DNA from: Rhodococcus rhodnii
GTDB taxonomy: Bacteria; Actinomycetota; Actinomycetes; Mycobacteriales; Pseudonocardiaceae
Length of the DNA: 64,000 nt
Assembly: GCA_000720375.1 (NCBI GenBank)
Contig: JOAA01000002.1
Span: forward strand, 372,001-436,000
Direction of reading: 5' to 3'
The notes beneath the pieces are model-generated. The model was not told where the DNA came from, did no database searches, and saw nothing but the letters and a program-made list of their open reading frames with translations. Made by a program: the position numbers and the translations under genes. Below are positions 33,309-41,411 of the stretch, piece by piece. Position 1 is the stretch's first letter, and each line of letters starts with the position of its first letter.

Positions 33309-34354
33309 CGAGGATTGCTCCGGTACTCGGCAGGGGTACGGCTCAGGCTGATGGGGTTCGCGATGTGCGGCAACCCATCGATTGAAACAACCGGCGACAG
33401 GCCGACGGACGAGGCCAGCGCCACCGCCTCGGCCACGTCGTTGATAGGTCCACAAGGGACGCCCGCGTCGTTCAACACGGTGAACCAGTGCGCTGCGTCC
33501 TGTGTGGACAACCGAGAGTTGATCACGGCGGTCAACTCGGCCTGATTGGCGACGCGCAGGGAATTGGAAGCGAACCGAGGATCCACCGGCAGCGACAAAG
33601 CGGAACACAAGGCAGCGAACTGCTTGTCATTGCCAACGGCAAGCACGATCGGCCGATCCTTCGCCGAGAAGACGGCGTAAGGCGCGACGCTCGGATGCGC
33701 GTTGCCCATCGCGGTGGGCACGGCACCGGCCATCACGTACCCCGCGGACTGGTTGACCAGCGCGGACAGCAGTGACGACAGCAACGAGACTTCGACGAGT
33801 TGCCCCTCCCCGGAGGTCGACACGTGCCGCAAAGCCGCGAGGATCCCGGCCATCGCGTGCAGACCGGTGATCACGTCCACCAGCGCGACCCCGGCTTTTG
33901 TCGGTGAACCCGCCACACCGGTCACGCTCATCAACCCGCCGACGGCCTGAACAAGCAGGTCATAGCCGGGCAGCGAGGACGAAGGCCCGAACCCGGTGAT
34001 CGAGCAGTACACCAATCGAGGATTCACCGCCGACAGCGACGCGTAGTCCAGGCCGTATCGGGCCATCGTGCCCGGCCGGAAGTTCTCGACCACGACGTCC
34101 GCCGACGAAGCCAGCTCCAGAGCCGCCGGATCCGCCAGATCCAGCGAGACCAAGCGCTTGTTCCGGTTGAGGCCCATGAAGTACGTGGACACGCCATCGA
34201 CATGCGGCGGTCCCCACGCGCGGGTGTCGTCGCCGGTTCCCGGCCGTTCCACCTTGATGACCGTCGCCCCCAGGTCGGCGAGCAGCATCGTGGCGTACGG
34301 CCCGGCCAGCACGCGGCTGAAGTCGGCGATCGTCACGTCTGCCAGAGCTTGCAC
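33305..34354 (-). CDS. Class III (CaiB/BaiF-type) CoA-transferase
   Basis: 349 residues. The family signatures are ADFSRVLAGPYATMLLADLG with the following GATVIKVERPGTGDDTR, the catalytic Asp region in LNRNKRLVSLDL and DVVVENFRPGTMARYGLDY. The start is GTG 34354 because homology begins at QALADVTIADFSRVLA; no good RBS is visible, so it may be leaderless. It is divergent from a glutaryl-CoA dehydrogenase-like gene. In animals SUGCT, a CoA-transferase of this class, makes glutaryl-CoA, so a glutarate activation role is plausible. Confidence 0.86.
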   Translation of the reverse strand: MQALADVTIADFSRVLAGPYATMLLADLGATVIKVERPGTGDDTRAWGPPHVDGVSTYFMGLNRNKRLVSLDLADPAALELASSADVVVENFRPGTMARYGLDYASLSAVNPRLVYCSITGFGPSSSLPGYDLLVQAVGGLMSVTGVAGSPTKAGVALVDVITGLHAMAGILAALRHVSTSGEGQLVEVSLLSSLLSALVNQSAGYVMAGAVPTAMGNAHPSVAPYAVFSAKDRPIVLAVGNDKQFAALCSALSLPVDPRFASNSLRVANQAELTAVINSRLSTQDAAHWFTVLNDAGVPCGPINDVAEAVALASSVGLSPVVSIDGLPHIANPISLSRTPAEYRSNPR

Positions 34355-34383
34355 GAGGTGAACACTAGCATTGGAGAATTGAT

Positions 34384-34395
34384 ATTGGATCCAAT
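34384..34395. promoter_or_regulatory. GntR operator in the CoA-transferase/dehydrogenase divergent promoter
   Basis: ATTGGATCCAAT is a perfect 12-bp palindrome placed between start codons 34354 and 34416. TTGGATCCAA-type sites are typical of FCD-class GntR regulators, and such a gene is next in the cluster. Confidence 0.75.
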
Positions 34396-34415
34396 TCTGG
34401 GTTAGCCTGCCAGTC

Positions 34416-35585
34416 ATGACCCGTCTTGCCCCGCTGGACCTCGTCGACGCCGACGGCCTGCTCTCCGACGAGGAGCGCGCGATCCGCGACACGGTCCGCA
34501 AGTTCTGCACCGACCGGATCCGTCCCAACCTCGCGGAATGGTTCGAGCAGGGCGACCTGCCCGCGCGCGACCTGGCGCGGGAGATGGGCGACCTCGGCCT
34601 GCTCGGCATGCACCTGAAGGGCTACGGCGCCGCGGGTACGAACGCCGTCTCGTACGGCCTGGCCTGCCACGAGCTCGAAGCCGCCGACTCCGGCGTACGC
34701 AGCCTGGTCTCGGTGCAGGGCTCGCTCGCGATGTACGCGATCTACGCGTACGGCAGCGAAGAGCAGAAGAACGAGTGGCTGCCCCGGATGGTCACCGGCG
34801 AGGCGATCGGCTGCTTCGGCCTGACCGAGGCGGACTTCGGCTCCAACCCCGGCGGCATGCGCACCAACGCCAAGAAGGACGGTTCCGACTGGGTGCTCAA
34901 CGGCACCAAGATGTGGATAACCAACGGCTCGATCGCCGACGTCGCGGTCGTCTGGGCGCGCACCGACGAGGGCATTCGCGGGTTCGTGGTCCCGACCACG
35001 ACCAAGGGATTCCGGGCCAACGCCGTGCACGGCAAGCTCTCCCTGCGCGCGTCGATCACCAGCGAGCTCGTGCTGGAGGACGTCCGGCTGCCCGCGGACG
35101 CGGTCCTGCCACTGAGCAAGGGCTTGTCCAGCCCGCTCGGCTGCCTGACCGAGGCCCGGTTCGGCATCATCTTCGGGTCGATCGGCGCGGGCCGCGACTG
35201 CCTGGAGACCGCGATCGCGTACGCGGCCGACCGTGAGGTCTTCGACAAGCCGCTCTCGGCGTACCAGCTGACACAGGCCAAGCTCGCCGAAATGGCCGTT
35301 GAGCTGGGCAAAGGCATGCTGCTCGCGATCCAGATCGGCAGGCTGAAGGACGCCGGAACGCTCAAGGCCGAGCAGATCAGCGTGGGCAAGCTGAACAACG
35401 TCCGCGCGGCGCTGCAGATCGCCAGGGAAGCCCGCACGATTCTCGGGGCAAATGGGATCACCCTGGAGTATCCGGTCATGCGACATGCGAACAACCTGGA
35501 ATCAGTGCTTACCTACGAGGGTACGAGTGAGGTGCACTTGCTCGTGATCGGTCAGGCTCTCACGGGTCAGGCCGCATTCCGCTGA
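34416..35585 (+). CDS. Acyl-CoA dehydrogenase, glutaryl-CoA dehydrogenase-like
   Basis: 389 residues. FAD and substrate motifs include VSVQGSLAMYAIYAYGSEEQ, IGCFGLTEADFGSNPGGMRT and WVLNGTKMWITNGSIADVAV. The catalytic Glu is in VLTYEGTSEVHLLVIGQALT. The SVQ-SL and YAYGSEEQKNEWLP segments and the length match glutaryl-CoA dehydrogenases, which oxidise and decarboxylate glutaryl-CoA to crotonyl-CoA. Together with the CoA-transferase and an aminotransferase this suggests a lysine/5-aminovalerate to glutarate route, which is inference. Confidence 0.87.
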   Translation: MTRLAPLDLVDADGLLSDEERAIRDTVRKFCTDRIRPNLAEWFEQGDLPARDLAREMGDLGLLGMHLKGYGAAGTNAVSYGLACHELEAADSGVRSLVSVQGSLAMYAIYAYGSEEQKNEWLPRMVTGEAIGCFGLTEADFGSNPGGMRTNAKKDGSDWVLNGTKMWITNGSIADVAVVWARTDEGIRGFVVPTTTKGFRANAVHGKLSLRASITSELVLEDVRLPADAVLPLSKGLSSPLGCLTEARFGIIFGSIGAGRDCLETAIAYAADREVFDKPLSAYQLTQAKLAEMAVELGKGMLLAIQIGRLKDAGTLKAEQISVGKLNNVRAALQIAREARTILGANGITLEYPVMRHANNLESVLTYEGTSEVHLLVIGQALTGQAAFR

Positions 35586-35602
35586 CCTAGGAGGGCTTGG
35601 AC

Positions 35603-36838
35603 ATGGGGGCGTTGTGGCACCCGTTCTCGGATATGGGTGCGGTCACCCAGAACGGCGAGTTCGTCGTCGCCCGTGGCGAGGGCGTGTACGTGTGGGACAC
35701 CGAAGGCCGTAGGTATCTCGACGCGACCGCAGGGTTGTGGTTCGCCAACGTGGGACACGGCCGTCAGGAGCTGGCGGACGTCGCGGCCAAGCAAATGCGT
35801 GACATCGCCGCGTACTACACGTTCGGTGACGTGGCAACGCCGGCAACGGTGGAGCTCGCCGAACGGCTGTCGTCGATCGCACCGATGAAGGACACGAAGG
35901 TCTTCTTCACCAGCGGCGGGTCGGACTCGATCGACACGGCGCTGAAGCTGGCCCGCCGGTACTGGCATGAGCAGGGCAAACCGGAGAAGAACATCGTGAT
36001 CGGCCGTGAGCGCGCCTACCACGGCACGCACGTCGGCGGCACGGCGTTGGCAGGCATCCCAGGCAACCGTGAGGGCTACGGCTCGCTGATGCCAGACGCC
36101 GCAACGGTCATGTGGGACTCAGCTGACGCCTTGCGGGCGGAGATCTCCCGAATCGGCGCCGACAAGATCGCGGCCTTCTTCTGTGAACCCGTGATCGGTG
36201 CCGGTGGCGTCTACCCGCCACCGGACGGATACCTGGCCGAAGTCCGGAATGTGTGCCGGGACAACGACATCCTCTTTGTCGCGGACGAGGTGATCACGGG
36301 ATACGGCCGGATCGGCGGAGCCTGGTTCGCCAGCACGCGGTTCGACCTCGACCCGGACATGATCACCACGGCCAAGGGCCTGACGTCCGGTTACCTGCCC
36401 ATGGGCGCGGTATTGATCGCCGGTCACGTCGCCGAACCGTTCTTCAAGCCAGGCGTGTGGTGGCGCCACGGGTACACGTACTCGGGTCACGCCACAAGTG
36501 CCGCGGTCGCACTGGCCAATTTGGACATCGTGGAACGGGAAGACCTGCTGTCATCGGCGGCACGCCTTGAGTCCACTCTGGACAAAGAGGTCAGCTCGCT
36601 CGCCGTGCACCCCGCTGTCGCCGAGGTGCGCAGTGGATTCGGCGCTGTCGCCGCTGTGCAGATGGTCGACGCCGGGGACGTTTTCACCATGATTCGCTTG
36701 CTGCGTAAGCACGGCGTGTCCGGCCGGGCGGTCGGTGCGGGCGGCCTGCAGATCTCGCCCGCGTTGACCATGACGGATTCCGAGGTCAGCGAGATGGTCG
36801 CCGGGTTCGACGAGGCCATCCGCGAGCTCCAACGCTGA
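35603..36838 (+). CDS. Class III PLP-dependent aminotransferase
   Basis: 411 residues. The substrate loop LWHPFSDMG, the phosphate-binding FFTSGGSDSIDTALKLARRY, the Asp that binds the pyridine nitrogen in ILFVADEVITGYGRIG, and the PLP lysine in MITTAKGLTSGYLPMGA are all present. It would transfer an omega-amino group from a diamine or omega-amino acid to pyruvate or 2-oxoglutarate. ATG 35603 has AGGAGGG 7 bases upstream; TTG 35597 is too close to it. It lies 17 bases after the dehydrogenase stop, so the two are probably cotranscribed. Confidence 0.88.
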   Translation: MGALWHPFSDMGAVTQNGEFVVARGEGVYVWDTEGRRYLDATAGLWFANVGHGRQELADVAAKQMRDIAAYYTFGDVATPATVELAERLSSIAPMKDTKVFFTSGGSDSIDTALKLARRYWHEQGKPEKNIVIGRERAYHGTHVGGTALAGIPGNREGYGSLMPDAATVMWDSADALRAEISRIGADKIAAFFCEPVIGAGGVYPPPDGYLAEVRNVCRDNDILFVADEVITGYGRIGGAWFASTRFDLDPDMITTAKGLTSGYLPMGAVLIAGHVAEPFFKPGVWWRHGYTYSGHATSAAVALANLDIVEREDLLSSAARLESTLDKEVSSLAVHPAVAEVRSGFGAVAAVQMVDAGDVFTMIRLLRKHGVSGRAVGAGGLQISPALTMTDSEVSEMVAGFDEAIRELQR

Positions 36839-36844
36839 TCAAGG

Positions 36845-36890
36845 CTCGTGAGTGTTTAGTCCGGTTAGAACCGGCCTAAACACTCACGAG
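36845..36890. terminator. 22-bp palindromic terminator, CTCGTGAGTG family
   Basis: Arms 36845-36866 and 36869-36890 pair at 21 of 22 positions with a 2-base loop, starting CTCGTGAGTG and ending CACTCACGAG. It follows the aminotransferase stop. Confidence 0.85.
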
Positions 36891-36907
36891 GGTTCTGCCC
36901 GCCACCG

Positions 36908-37100
36908 ATGAACCCGGTGTACAGCAACTTGTTCGGCGAACTGTCCCCCAGAGAACTCGACGTCGCCCGGTTACTCGCGGCCGGGCAGACCAACCGTGAT
37001 CGCCTCGGCGCTGTTCCTCTCACGCCGCACCGTCGAGCAGCACGTCGCCAACATCCTGCGCAAAATGGGCGTCAGCTCGCGGCAGGACCTGATCTCGTGA
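36908..37100 (+). pseudogene. LuxR-type helix-turn-helix remnant, frameshifted
   Basis: The first frame from ATG 36908 reads FGELSPRELDVARLLAAGQT, the start of a LuxR HTH. The match then continues in the next frame as VIASALFLSRRTVEQHVANI followed by LRKMGVSSRQDLIS and a stop at 37098-37100. A 2-base loss near 37000 explains the shift. Only this C-terminal domain remains; the sensory or ATPase part of the original regulator is gone. Confidence 0.8.
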
Positions 37101-37158
37101 TCATCCCTTAGTACGACCCGGCGCGTTCAGAACTTGTGTTGTGATTGTCGGTGTGCTG

Positions 37159-38334
37159 ATGACCGGAGAAACCCATCGTTACGGACAGCGTCCCTGGTGG
37201 AACGTGTTCGTGGCTGGGGTCTTCTTCGGCGTCGGGCTTCTGCTGTACGCCATGGACCTGTACGCGCTCAGGACCGACAACCAGCTTCCCCTGTGGATTC
37301 TGATCATCCAGTCCGCGGTGTTGTGCGTCGCACAGATGTTCCGCCACAAGGCGCCGTTGCCCGCGCTGGCGATCGCATCCTGCATCCTGCTCTACGACAT
37401 CGCCTACGACCTGCCGCTTCCGGTGATGCTGGTCTTCATCGACCTGCTGTTCAGCGCGACGCTGAGTGCCAGCAAGCGGACGGCCTGGGTGATTCTGGGC
37501 ATCATGACCACCCTCGCCCTGGGCATCTCGCTGGTCGACGGCATCGTTTCGGAGAACTGGCGGCGTGCGTTCTTCAACATGGTGAACATGTTCACGCTGC
37601 TGGTCGTCCCGGTCTGGTGGTCGTTCAACATCCGCCAGCACGGTGAGCTCCTGCAGGCCGAACGGCAGCAGTCCAGGCAGATGCGCCAGATCGCCGCGCT
37701 CGACCGGCGGACCGCGGTCAACGCCGAACGCTCAAGGATGGCCCGTGACCTGCACGACGTGGTCGCGGGGCACCTCTCGGCGATCGCGATCCAGTCCGAG
37801 GCGCTGCTGTCGATGATCGACGACGAGAACGAGCGGAAACTCGTCCGGACAGTGCTGGAATCCGTGCGGGAGAACAGCCTCCAGTCGCTGGCCGAGATGC
37901 GCTCGATGATCGACCTGCTGCGTGCCGACGGCGGCGCGGCGGACCCACGCACCGCGCCGGCCCGTCTGGCCGAATTGGACAAACTGCTGGACTCCGCCAG
38001 AGCGGGCGGGCTTTCGCTGGAAGTGCACACGTCGTTCGGCGAACTGCCCGTCGCGGTCGACCTGGCGGCGTACCGAATCATCCAGGAAGCGTTGACGAAC
38101 GCCCTGAAGCACGCGGGCGGTGGCGACGCGCGCGTCGAGGTGCAGGACCTAGGACATCAGTTGCTCATCGAAGTCACCAACGAAATGACCGGACCACCGG
38201 GCACAGGCACCGGGACAGGGCTGGTGAACATGCGGGAACGCGCACACGCGGTCGGCGGGGATTTCCAGGCGGGCCCCTGGCGCGGTGGCTGGCGGGTGCG
38301 TGCGGTGTTGCCAACGGGAGGAGTGGCGAATTGA
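37159..38334 (+). CDS. Sensor histidine kinase (NarX/DesK-type)
   Basis: 391 residues. Five or six membrane segments (about 10-160) precede a coiled linker and a HisKA_3 dimerisation domain with the phospho-accepting His in ERSRMARDLHDVVAGHLSAI. The ATPase domain has the N-box DLAAYRIIQEALTNALKHAG and a G-box in GTGTGTGLVNMRERA. ATG 37159 is chosen but lacks a clear RBS; GTG 37141 is possible. Its stop overlaps the TTG start of the response regulator, so the two are translationally coupled. Confidence 0.88.
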   Translation: MTGETHRYGQRPWWNVFVAGVFFGVGLLLYAMDLYALRTDNQLPLWILIIQSAVLCVAQMFRHKAPLPALAIASCILLYDIAYDLPLPVMLVFIDLLFSATLSASKRTAWVILGIMTTLALGISLVDGIVSENWRRAFFNMVNMFTLLVVPVWWSFNIRQHGELLQAERQQSRQMRQIAALDRRTAVNAERSRMARDLHDVVAGHLSAIAIQSEALLSMIDDENERKLVRTVLESVRENSLQSLAEMRSMIDLLRADGGAADPRTAPARLAELDKLLDSARAGGLSLEVHTSFGELPVAVDLAAYRIIQEALTNALKHAGGGDARVEVQDLGHQLLIEVTNEMTGPPGTGTGTGLVNMRERAHAVGGDFQAGPWRGGWRVRAVLPTGGVAN

Positions 38335-38978
38335 TTCGGGTATTGGTCGCGGACGACCACGCGGCGATCCGCGCCGGACTGGTGCTGATCCTGTCGCGAG
38401 CCGACGGCATCGAAGTCATCGGCGAAGCAGGAGACGGCGCCGCGGCCGTGCGGATGGCGAAAACGTTGCGGCCGGACGTGGCGCTGATGGACGTGCGAAT
38501 GCCAGGCATGGACGGCATCGAGGCGACCGAGCAACTGGTCCGCGAAGGCGTGTGCGACGTCCTGGTCCTGACCACATTCGACCTGGACGAGTACGTCCAC
38601 GGGGCGTTGCGAGCCGGTGCGGCCGGATTCCTGCTGAAGTCCGTGGAGGCGCCGCGTCTGGTCGAGGCGATCAAGCACGTCGCGGAAGGCGACGGAGTGC
38701 TGGAACCCAAGGTGACGCGGCGTCTGCTGAACGCGTTCGCCGCCAGCGCACCGAAACCGGCCCGCACACCGCCCGGACTCGACCAGTTGACCGACCGGGA
38801 ACGGGAAGTCCTGATCTGCCTGGCGGAAGGACTGTCCAACCAGCAGATCGGCCGCAAGCTGTACATCGGCGAGACGACCGTGAAGACGCACGTGTCGCGC
38901 GTGCTGACCAAACTCGACCTGCAGTCACGGGTGCAGGCCGCGATCCTGGCCCAGGACGCTGGCCTGGTCCCCGACTGA
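38331..38978 (+). CDS. NarL/FixJ-type response regulator
   Basis: 215 residues. The receiver domain has the acidic pocket in VLVADDHAAIR, the phospho-acceptor Asp in DVALMDVRMPGMDGIEATEQ and Lys in GFLLKSVEAPRLVEAI. The C-terminal LuxR HTH reads LTDREREVLICLAEGLSNQQ and TVKTHVSRVLTKLDLQSR. The start is TTG 38331 with GGGAGGAG 7 bases upstream, overlapping the kinase stop. Partner of the adjacent histidine kinase. Confidence 0.9.
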   Translation: MIRVLVADDHAAIRAGLVLILSRADGIEVIGEAGDGAAAVRMAKTLRPDVALMDVRMPGMDGIEATEQLVREGVCDVLVLTTFDLDEYVHGALRAGAAGFLLKSVEAPRLVEAIKHVAEGDGVLEPKVTRRLLNAFAASAPKPARTPPGLDQLTDREREVLICLAEGLSNQQIGRKLYIGETTVKTHVSRVLTKLDLQSRVQAAILAQDAGLVPD

Positions 38979-39467
38979 CAAAGCTCTACGTATTCGCTCG
39001 GCGAGGTTTGGCGTTTGCTCGGCGAGGTTTCGCGGGCGCCGACGAGCCGACATTCCGTGACGCTTGCCGTGCGAACCTGCTTGAGGATTCTCGGAGCGAT
39101 CACGCTACGTGCTGCGGCCGTACCACCACGTGGACGACAAAACCCCGCCCAAAACTCACAAACCGCACACCCACCGAAGTCGCCAAGATCACCAACCAAC
39201 CCCAAGGCAGCCCCCGCCCGTCCCAAGGGGGTGGGGCGCCCCGAGCGTCAATTCTACCGGGGAAAAGGGGTCTGGCCTGCGGGATCTAGGGACTTGTTCG
39301 TGCGAACGGTCCGTTCGTACGGTGTTCACCCGGATGCGTTACGTCCATCGGGACGGCGGTTTGGCGGGTGTTACTTGCCGACCACATGGTGAGATGATGC
39401 GTGGCCAGGCGCGGACCAGGCCTAAGGTCCGTGCTGGTCACCCGAATAGCCGACTACGGAAGGTGCC
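38979..39467. other. 489-bp intergenic region upstream of the ABC transporter operon
   Basis: No gene is supported here; the plus-strand frames look like non-coding sequence. Visible structure: a 14-base direct repeat GCTCGGCGAGGTTT at 38996-39009 and 39017-39030; the perfect palindrome CGAACGGTCCGTTCG at 39303-39317; and the inverted repeat CGGACC/GGTCCG at 39412-39431. The stretch 39120-39260 is C-rich on the plus strand. The promoter of the transporter operon is expected in the last 150 bp. Confidence 0.6.
39303..39317. promoter_or_regulatory. Candidate operator upstream of the peptide ABC transporter
   Basis: CGAACGGTCCGTTCG is a perfect 7-bp inverted repeat around a central T, with a second GTTCGTAC half immediately after. 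Located about 150 bp upstream of the first transporter gene. Confidence 0.5.
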
Positions 39468-40406
39468 GTGTCCGACCCCTTACCGCTTGGCGGCGATGTC
39501 ACGCCGGGTGCCGCGCGTTCGCTCCCGGCTGCCCTGTGGCGCGCGATTCGCCGCGACGCGTGGACGCTGACCTGCGCGATCATGGTCGTCGCGATTGTCC
39601 TGCTCGCTGTCGGCGCTGACCTCTGGGTTGCCATCGAAGGCCAGGACCTCAACGAGAACCTTGACGCGCTGGGCCCGGACGGCCTGCCAGCAGGCGCGCT
39701 CGGCGGTGTCAGCGGCGACCATTGGTTCGGCGTCCAGCCACTCAGAGGCATCGACCTGTTCGCCCTCGTTGCCTACGGCGCGCGAGTCAGCCTTCTGGTC
39801 GGCCTTGGTGCGACGGTGCTGGCCACCGTCCTCGGTGTGCTGATCGGGGCCAGCGCCGGGTACATCGGCGGCTGGTGGGATCGGGTGGTCTCGTGGGCAT
39901 CGGACGTGATGCTCGGCTTTCCCTCCCTGGTCTTCATGATCGCGCTCGGCGCCGTCGCACCCATCGAGTTCCCACGGCAGCTGCTGCTGATCGTCGTGCT
40001 CGGGATCTTCGGCTGGCCGCGGGTCGCGCGCATCGTCCGCGCGCAGGTGCTCAGCTTGAGCAAGCGCAACTTCGTGTCGGCGTCCAGGGTGATGGGCGGC
40101 GGTACGTGGCATGTCTTCATCAAGCAGTTGCTGCCCAACCTGTGGGCACCCATCATCATCGTGTCCAGCCTGACGATTCCGTCGATGATCGGCAACGAGG
40201 CCGCGCTGTCGTTCCTCGGTGCCGGTGTGCTTCCGCCGACGCCGAGTTGGGGACGGACCATTTCGGACGCCATCGACTACTTCGAGACCGATCCGATGTA
40301 CCTCGTCTTCCCCGGGCTGATGCTGTTCCTGATCACGTTGGCGTTCAACGTGGTCGGCGACAGCATCCGGGATGAGCTTGACCCGAGGTCGGAGGGCCGG
40401 GGCTGA
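39468..40406 (+). CDS. Peptide/nickel-type ABC transporter permease (DppC-like)
   Basis: 312 residues with about six membrane helices. The N-terminal OppC region (LWRAIRRDAWTLTCAIMVVA) is followed by the BPD transport domain with the EAA-type loop KRNFVSASRVMGGGTWHVFI. The length is typical of DppC/OppC. The start is GTG 39468 with GGAAGG 5 bases upstream. Its stop overlaps the start of the DppB-like gene (TGATG). First of four genes for a complete importer. Confidence 0.9.
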   Translation: MSDPLPLGGDVTPGAARSLPAALWRAIRRDAWTLTCAIMVVAIVLLAVGADLWVAIEGQDLNENLDALGPDGLPAGALGGVSGDHWFGVQPLRGIDLFALVAYGARVSLLVGLGATVLATVLGVLIGASAGYIGGWWDRVVSWASDVMLGFPSLVFMIALGAVAPIEFPRQLLLIVVLGIFGWPRVARIVRAQVLSLSKRNFVSASRVMGGGTWHVFIKQLLPNLWAPIIIVSSLTIPSMIGNEAALSFLGAGVLPPTPSWGRTISDAIDYFETDPMYLVFPGLMLFLITLAFNVVGDSIRDELDPRSEGRG

Positions 40407-41401
40407 TGCGCGTCTTCAAATTCGTGGCAGGCCGGTTCGCTGGCATGCTCGTCGTTCTGCTGCTCGTCTCGTTCATCACGTTCCTGGTCTTCTATGTCCT
40501 GCCGTCGGATCCGGCGCAACTCGCGTGCGGTCGCCCGTGCTCGCCGCAGGCGCTGGAACTCGCGCGGGACTTCATGGGCTACAACGTCCCTTGGTACCAG
40601 CAGTACTTCGACTTCATCGGCGGGATCTTCACCGGGCGGACGTTCGGCAGTGGACAGACCGCGATCCAGTGCCCGGCGCCGTGTTTCGGTTACGACTTCC
40701 AGAACAACGCCGAAGTCCTCGACCAGATCCTCGACCGTGTCGAGGTGAGCGTCTCGGTCGCCATCGGTGCCGCGATCATCTGGTTGGTCACCGGTGTCGG
40801 GCTCGGCGTCGTCTCGGCGCTCAAGCGCGGCACGCCACTGGACCGGATCACCATGGGCGTGGCCATGGCGGGCGTGTCGATGCCCGCGTACCTCGCCGGA
40901 ATGCTCGGCATCACGATCTTCGCGTTCGGCTTGGACGTGGTGCCCAAGAACGGTTACGTGCCCATCGGCGAAGACGTCGTGCAGTGGGCGTGGCACCTCG
41001 TCACACCGTGGCTGGTGCTGGCCTTCCTGCACGCCGCGATCTACGCCCGGCTCACCAGGGGCCAGATGCTGGAAACCCTTGGCGAGGACTTCATCCGCAC
41101 GGCCCGCGCGAAAGGCCTGACCGAGCGCAAAGTCGTTGGCAAGCATGCGTTGCGCAACGTCCTGCTGCCGGTGGTCACGGTGTTCGGTGTGGACCTTGGC
41201 CTGTTGCTCGCCGGAACCGTGATCACCGAACGGATCTTCAGCATGCCGGGCGTCGGCATGCTGCTCGTCGACTCGATCAGGAGTTTGAACCTGCCGATTC
41301 TGCTTGGTGTCACGCTGTTCGCGGCGCTGGCGGTCACGGTCGTCAACTTCCTGGTCGATCTGTTCTACGGTGTGCTCGACCCACGGGCACGCCTGACATG
41401 A
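40406..41401 (+). CDS. Peptide/nickel-type ABC transporter permease (DppB-like)
   Basis: 331 residues with about six membrane helices. It starts with VFKFVAGRFAGMLVVLLLVS, typical of DppB, and carries the conserved EAA-like segment DFIRTARAKGLTERKVVGKH near residue 230. A Cys-containing periplasmic loop follows helix 1 (AQLACGRPCSPQALEL). It pairs with the DppC-like permease to form the channel. Confidence 0.9.
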   Translation: MRVFKFVAGRFAGMLVVLLLVSFITFLVFYVLPSDPAQLACGRPCSPQALELARDFMGYNVPWYQQYFDFIGGIFTGRTFGSGQTAIQCPAPCFGYDFQNNAEVLDQILDRVEVSVSVAIGAAIIWLVTGVGLGVVSALKRGTPLDRITMGVAMAGVSMPAYLAGMLGITIFAFGLDVVPKNGYVPIGEDVVQWAWHLVTPWLVLAFLHAAIYARLTRGQMLETLGEDFIRTARAKGLTERKVVGKHALRNVLLPVVTVFGVDLGLLLAGTVITERIFSMPGVGMLLVDSIRSLNLPILLGVTLFAALAVTVVNFLVDLFYGVLDPRARLT

Positions 41402-41411
41402 AGGGGAACCC

